A stretch of DNA of 64,000 nucleotides from Taudactylus pleione (taxonomy: Eukaryota > Chordata > Amphibia > Anura > Myobatrachidae). Below the pieces are notes generated by a model. That model did no database searches. It was not told where the DNA came from and worked only from the letters and a program-made list of their open reading frames with translations. The stretch lies in the NCBI GenBank assembly GCA_031769625.1, contig JAUIMM010000002.1, positions 1,860,001-1,924,000 of the forward strand, written 5' to 3'. Positions 63,204-64,000 of the stretch are shown here, piece by piece (the first letter of the stretch is position 1; each line of letters opens with the position of its first letter). Made by a program: the position numbers and the translations under genes.

Positions 63204-64000
63204 TCAAGTTGATAGAAAGACACCAAAATTAATGTATTCATTCATGCCCACAGGTGTAACTACTCCTAATCTAAAGGTCCATTCACTCTCTTTCCTGAGT
63301 AGGGCATTGGTGATGTCTCCACCGCGTATGCCCAATTTGACCTGTTCCAGTCCACAAACTTTAAGATCTTTGTATGATTTTTGATGATGATAGAAGAAGT
63401 GTCGAGCCACCGTAGTTAATTTTTTCATTTTCTGCAGATCTGTAGCTGCATTGCGTATGGTGCCTATGTGTTCAAGTACACGTTGTTTTAGGGACCTAGT
63501 AGTCATACCCACATATCTCTTGTTGCATGTACACATTATGCAGTAAATGACTCCCTCAGTCTTACAGTTAAAGTAATCTCTGATTCTAATATCTTTGTTG
63601 AATCTATCCTTAATCACATTTGTTTTAAAAATATGATTGCATATTTTGCATGAGCCACATGGAAAAGTGCCAGAAATGTCGGATTGTTTGGGAGTTGATT
63701 TGAGATAGTGGCTGTGTACTAATTGGTCTTTGAGGTTTCCGGATCGTCTCCAGCCCATGTTCACTCGTTTTTCCAATGCCAGGGCTAAGTCATTATCTGC
63801 CAATAAAATTGGCCAATGTTTCTGAATGGCACCTTGTAGCTCCTTCCACTCCCTACAAAAATTAGCAATGAATCTGATTTTCCCACTCTTATCTTTCTTC
63901 TTCTTGTTACTGAAAACCAGATTGTTTCTGTTGGTGTGTTGTATCCCTCTCTGGGCTTTTTTGATAGACGTGTTGCTGTAGCCTCTTTCTTTTAGTCTTA
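63204..64000 (-). CDS. Penelope-like element protein, C-terminal part with GIY-YIG endonuclease
   Basis: One open frame runs from the window edge to a stop at 63204, 264 residues. From the right: GYSNTSIKKAQRGIQHTN, KDKSGKIRFIANFCREWKEL and HWPILLADNDLALALEKRVN form the linker after the reverse transcriptase. Then CGSCKICNHI (a small Cys/His cluster), GVIYCIMCTCNKRYVGMTTR (GIY-YIG core) with R in SLKQRVLEHI, and KESEWTFRLGVVTPVGMNE with the catalytic Glu. This is the endonuclease of Penelope-like elements, which nicks DNA to prime reverse transcription. The RT lies beyond the window. The frame is intact here, so the element may be recent; I call it CDS rather than pseudogene for that reason. 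Confidence 0.85.
   Translation of the reverse strand, partial: RLKERGYSNTSIKKAQRGIQHTNRNNLVFSNKKKKDKSGKIRFIANFCREWKELQGAIQKHWPILLADNDLALALEKRVNMGWRRSGNLKDQLVHSHYLKSTPKQSDISGTFPCGSCKICNHIFKTNVIKDRFNKDIRIRDYFNCKTEGVIYCIMCTCNKRYVGMTTRSLKQRVLEHIGTIRNAATDLQKMKKLTTVARHFFYHHQKSYKDLKVCGLEQVKLGIRGGDITNALLRKESEWTFRLGVVTPVGMNEYINFGVFLST

Overview
This window is vertebrate nuclear DNA, most likely from a frog or toad. The reasons are spliced vertebrate genes with GT-AG introns, long AT-rich introns, and a dense mix of DNA transposons (hAT, Tc1/mariner, pogo/Tigger-like and Harbinger-like miniatures), DIRS, Penelope-like, L1-like and CR1/L2-like retroelements, and many minisatellites. The species cannot be named from sequence alone. 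Nothing suggests a prokaryote, a plasmid or a free virus.

Two host genes are supported. On the left, the last two coding exons of RENBP (N-acylglucosamine 2-epimerase, renin-binding protein) lie on the + strand at 2406-2486 and 4500-4597; the rest of the gene lies left of the window. At 41827-50926 there is a complete nine-exon gene for a 493-residue AGC-family Ser/Thr kinase of PKC/GRK-like type. Every exon junction keeps frame. It has all catalytic motifs and a C-terminal hydrophobic motif, but no activation-loop threonine and no visible C1, C2 or RGS domain. An unassigned minus-strand exon candidate at 3390-3550 lies inside the last RENBP intron.

Layout. 1-2400: nested MITEs. 2406-4597: RENBP 3' end. 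4598-9400: intergenic DNA with small hAT MITEs and a minisatellite. 9400-12800: a 31-bp minisatellite interrupted by a Tc1 relic, by a CR1/L2-like LINE carrying a 2A-like peptide, and by an 80-bp tandem array. 13213-14635: DIRS relic split by a solo LTR. 14841-15480: minisatellite. 16661-19417 and 28691-30464: two copies of a long dispersed repeat. 19985-24060: satellite array of about 175-bp units holding a 395-bp foldback element. 24061-28690: decayed L1-like LINE. 30477-30897: Tigger-like element. 31246-35036: nearly complete hAT transposon. 35054-41500: Penelope-LTR relic, minisatellite, Tc1 relic and MITEs. 41540-51500: kinase gene, with a 24-bp minisatellite and MITEs in its introns and a 31-bp minisatellite in its 3' UTR. 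51570-54370: MITEs and a LINE tail. 54371-64000: a Penelope-like element, read leftward, apparently split by a 5.8-kb DIRS element whose terminal and internal complementary repeats are intact although its ORFs are broken.

The mobile elements are independent insertions rather than a cooperating system. The value of the window is in a readable nesting order, a divergent kinase gene, and several RNA- or peptide-level signals inside retroelements (2A-like peptide, hammerhead-like folds, the DIRS internal complementary region).
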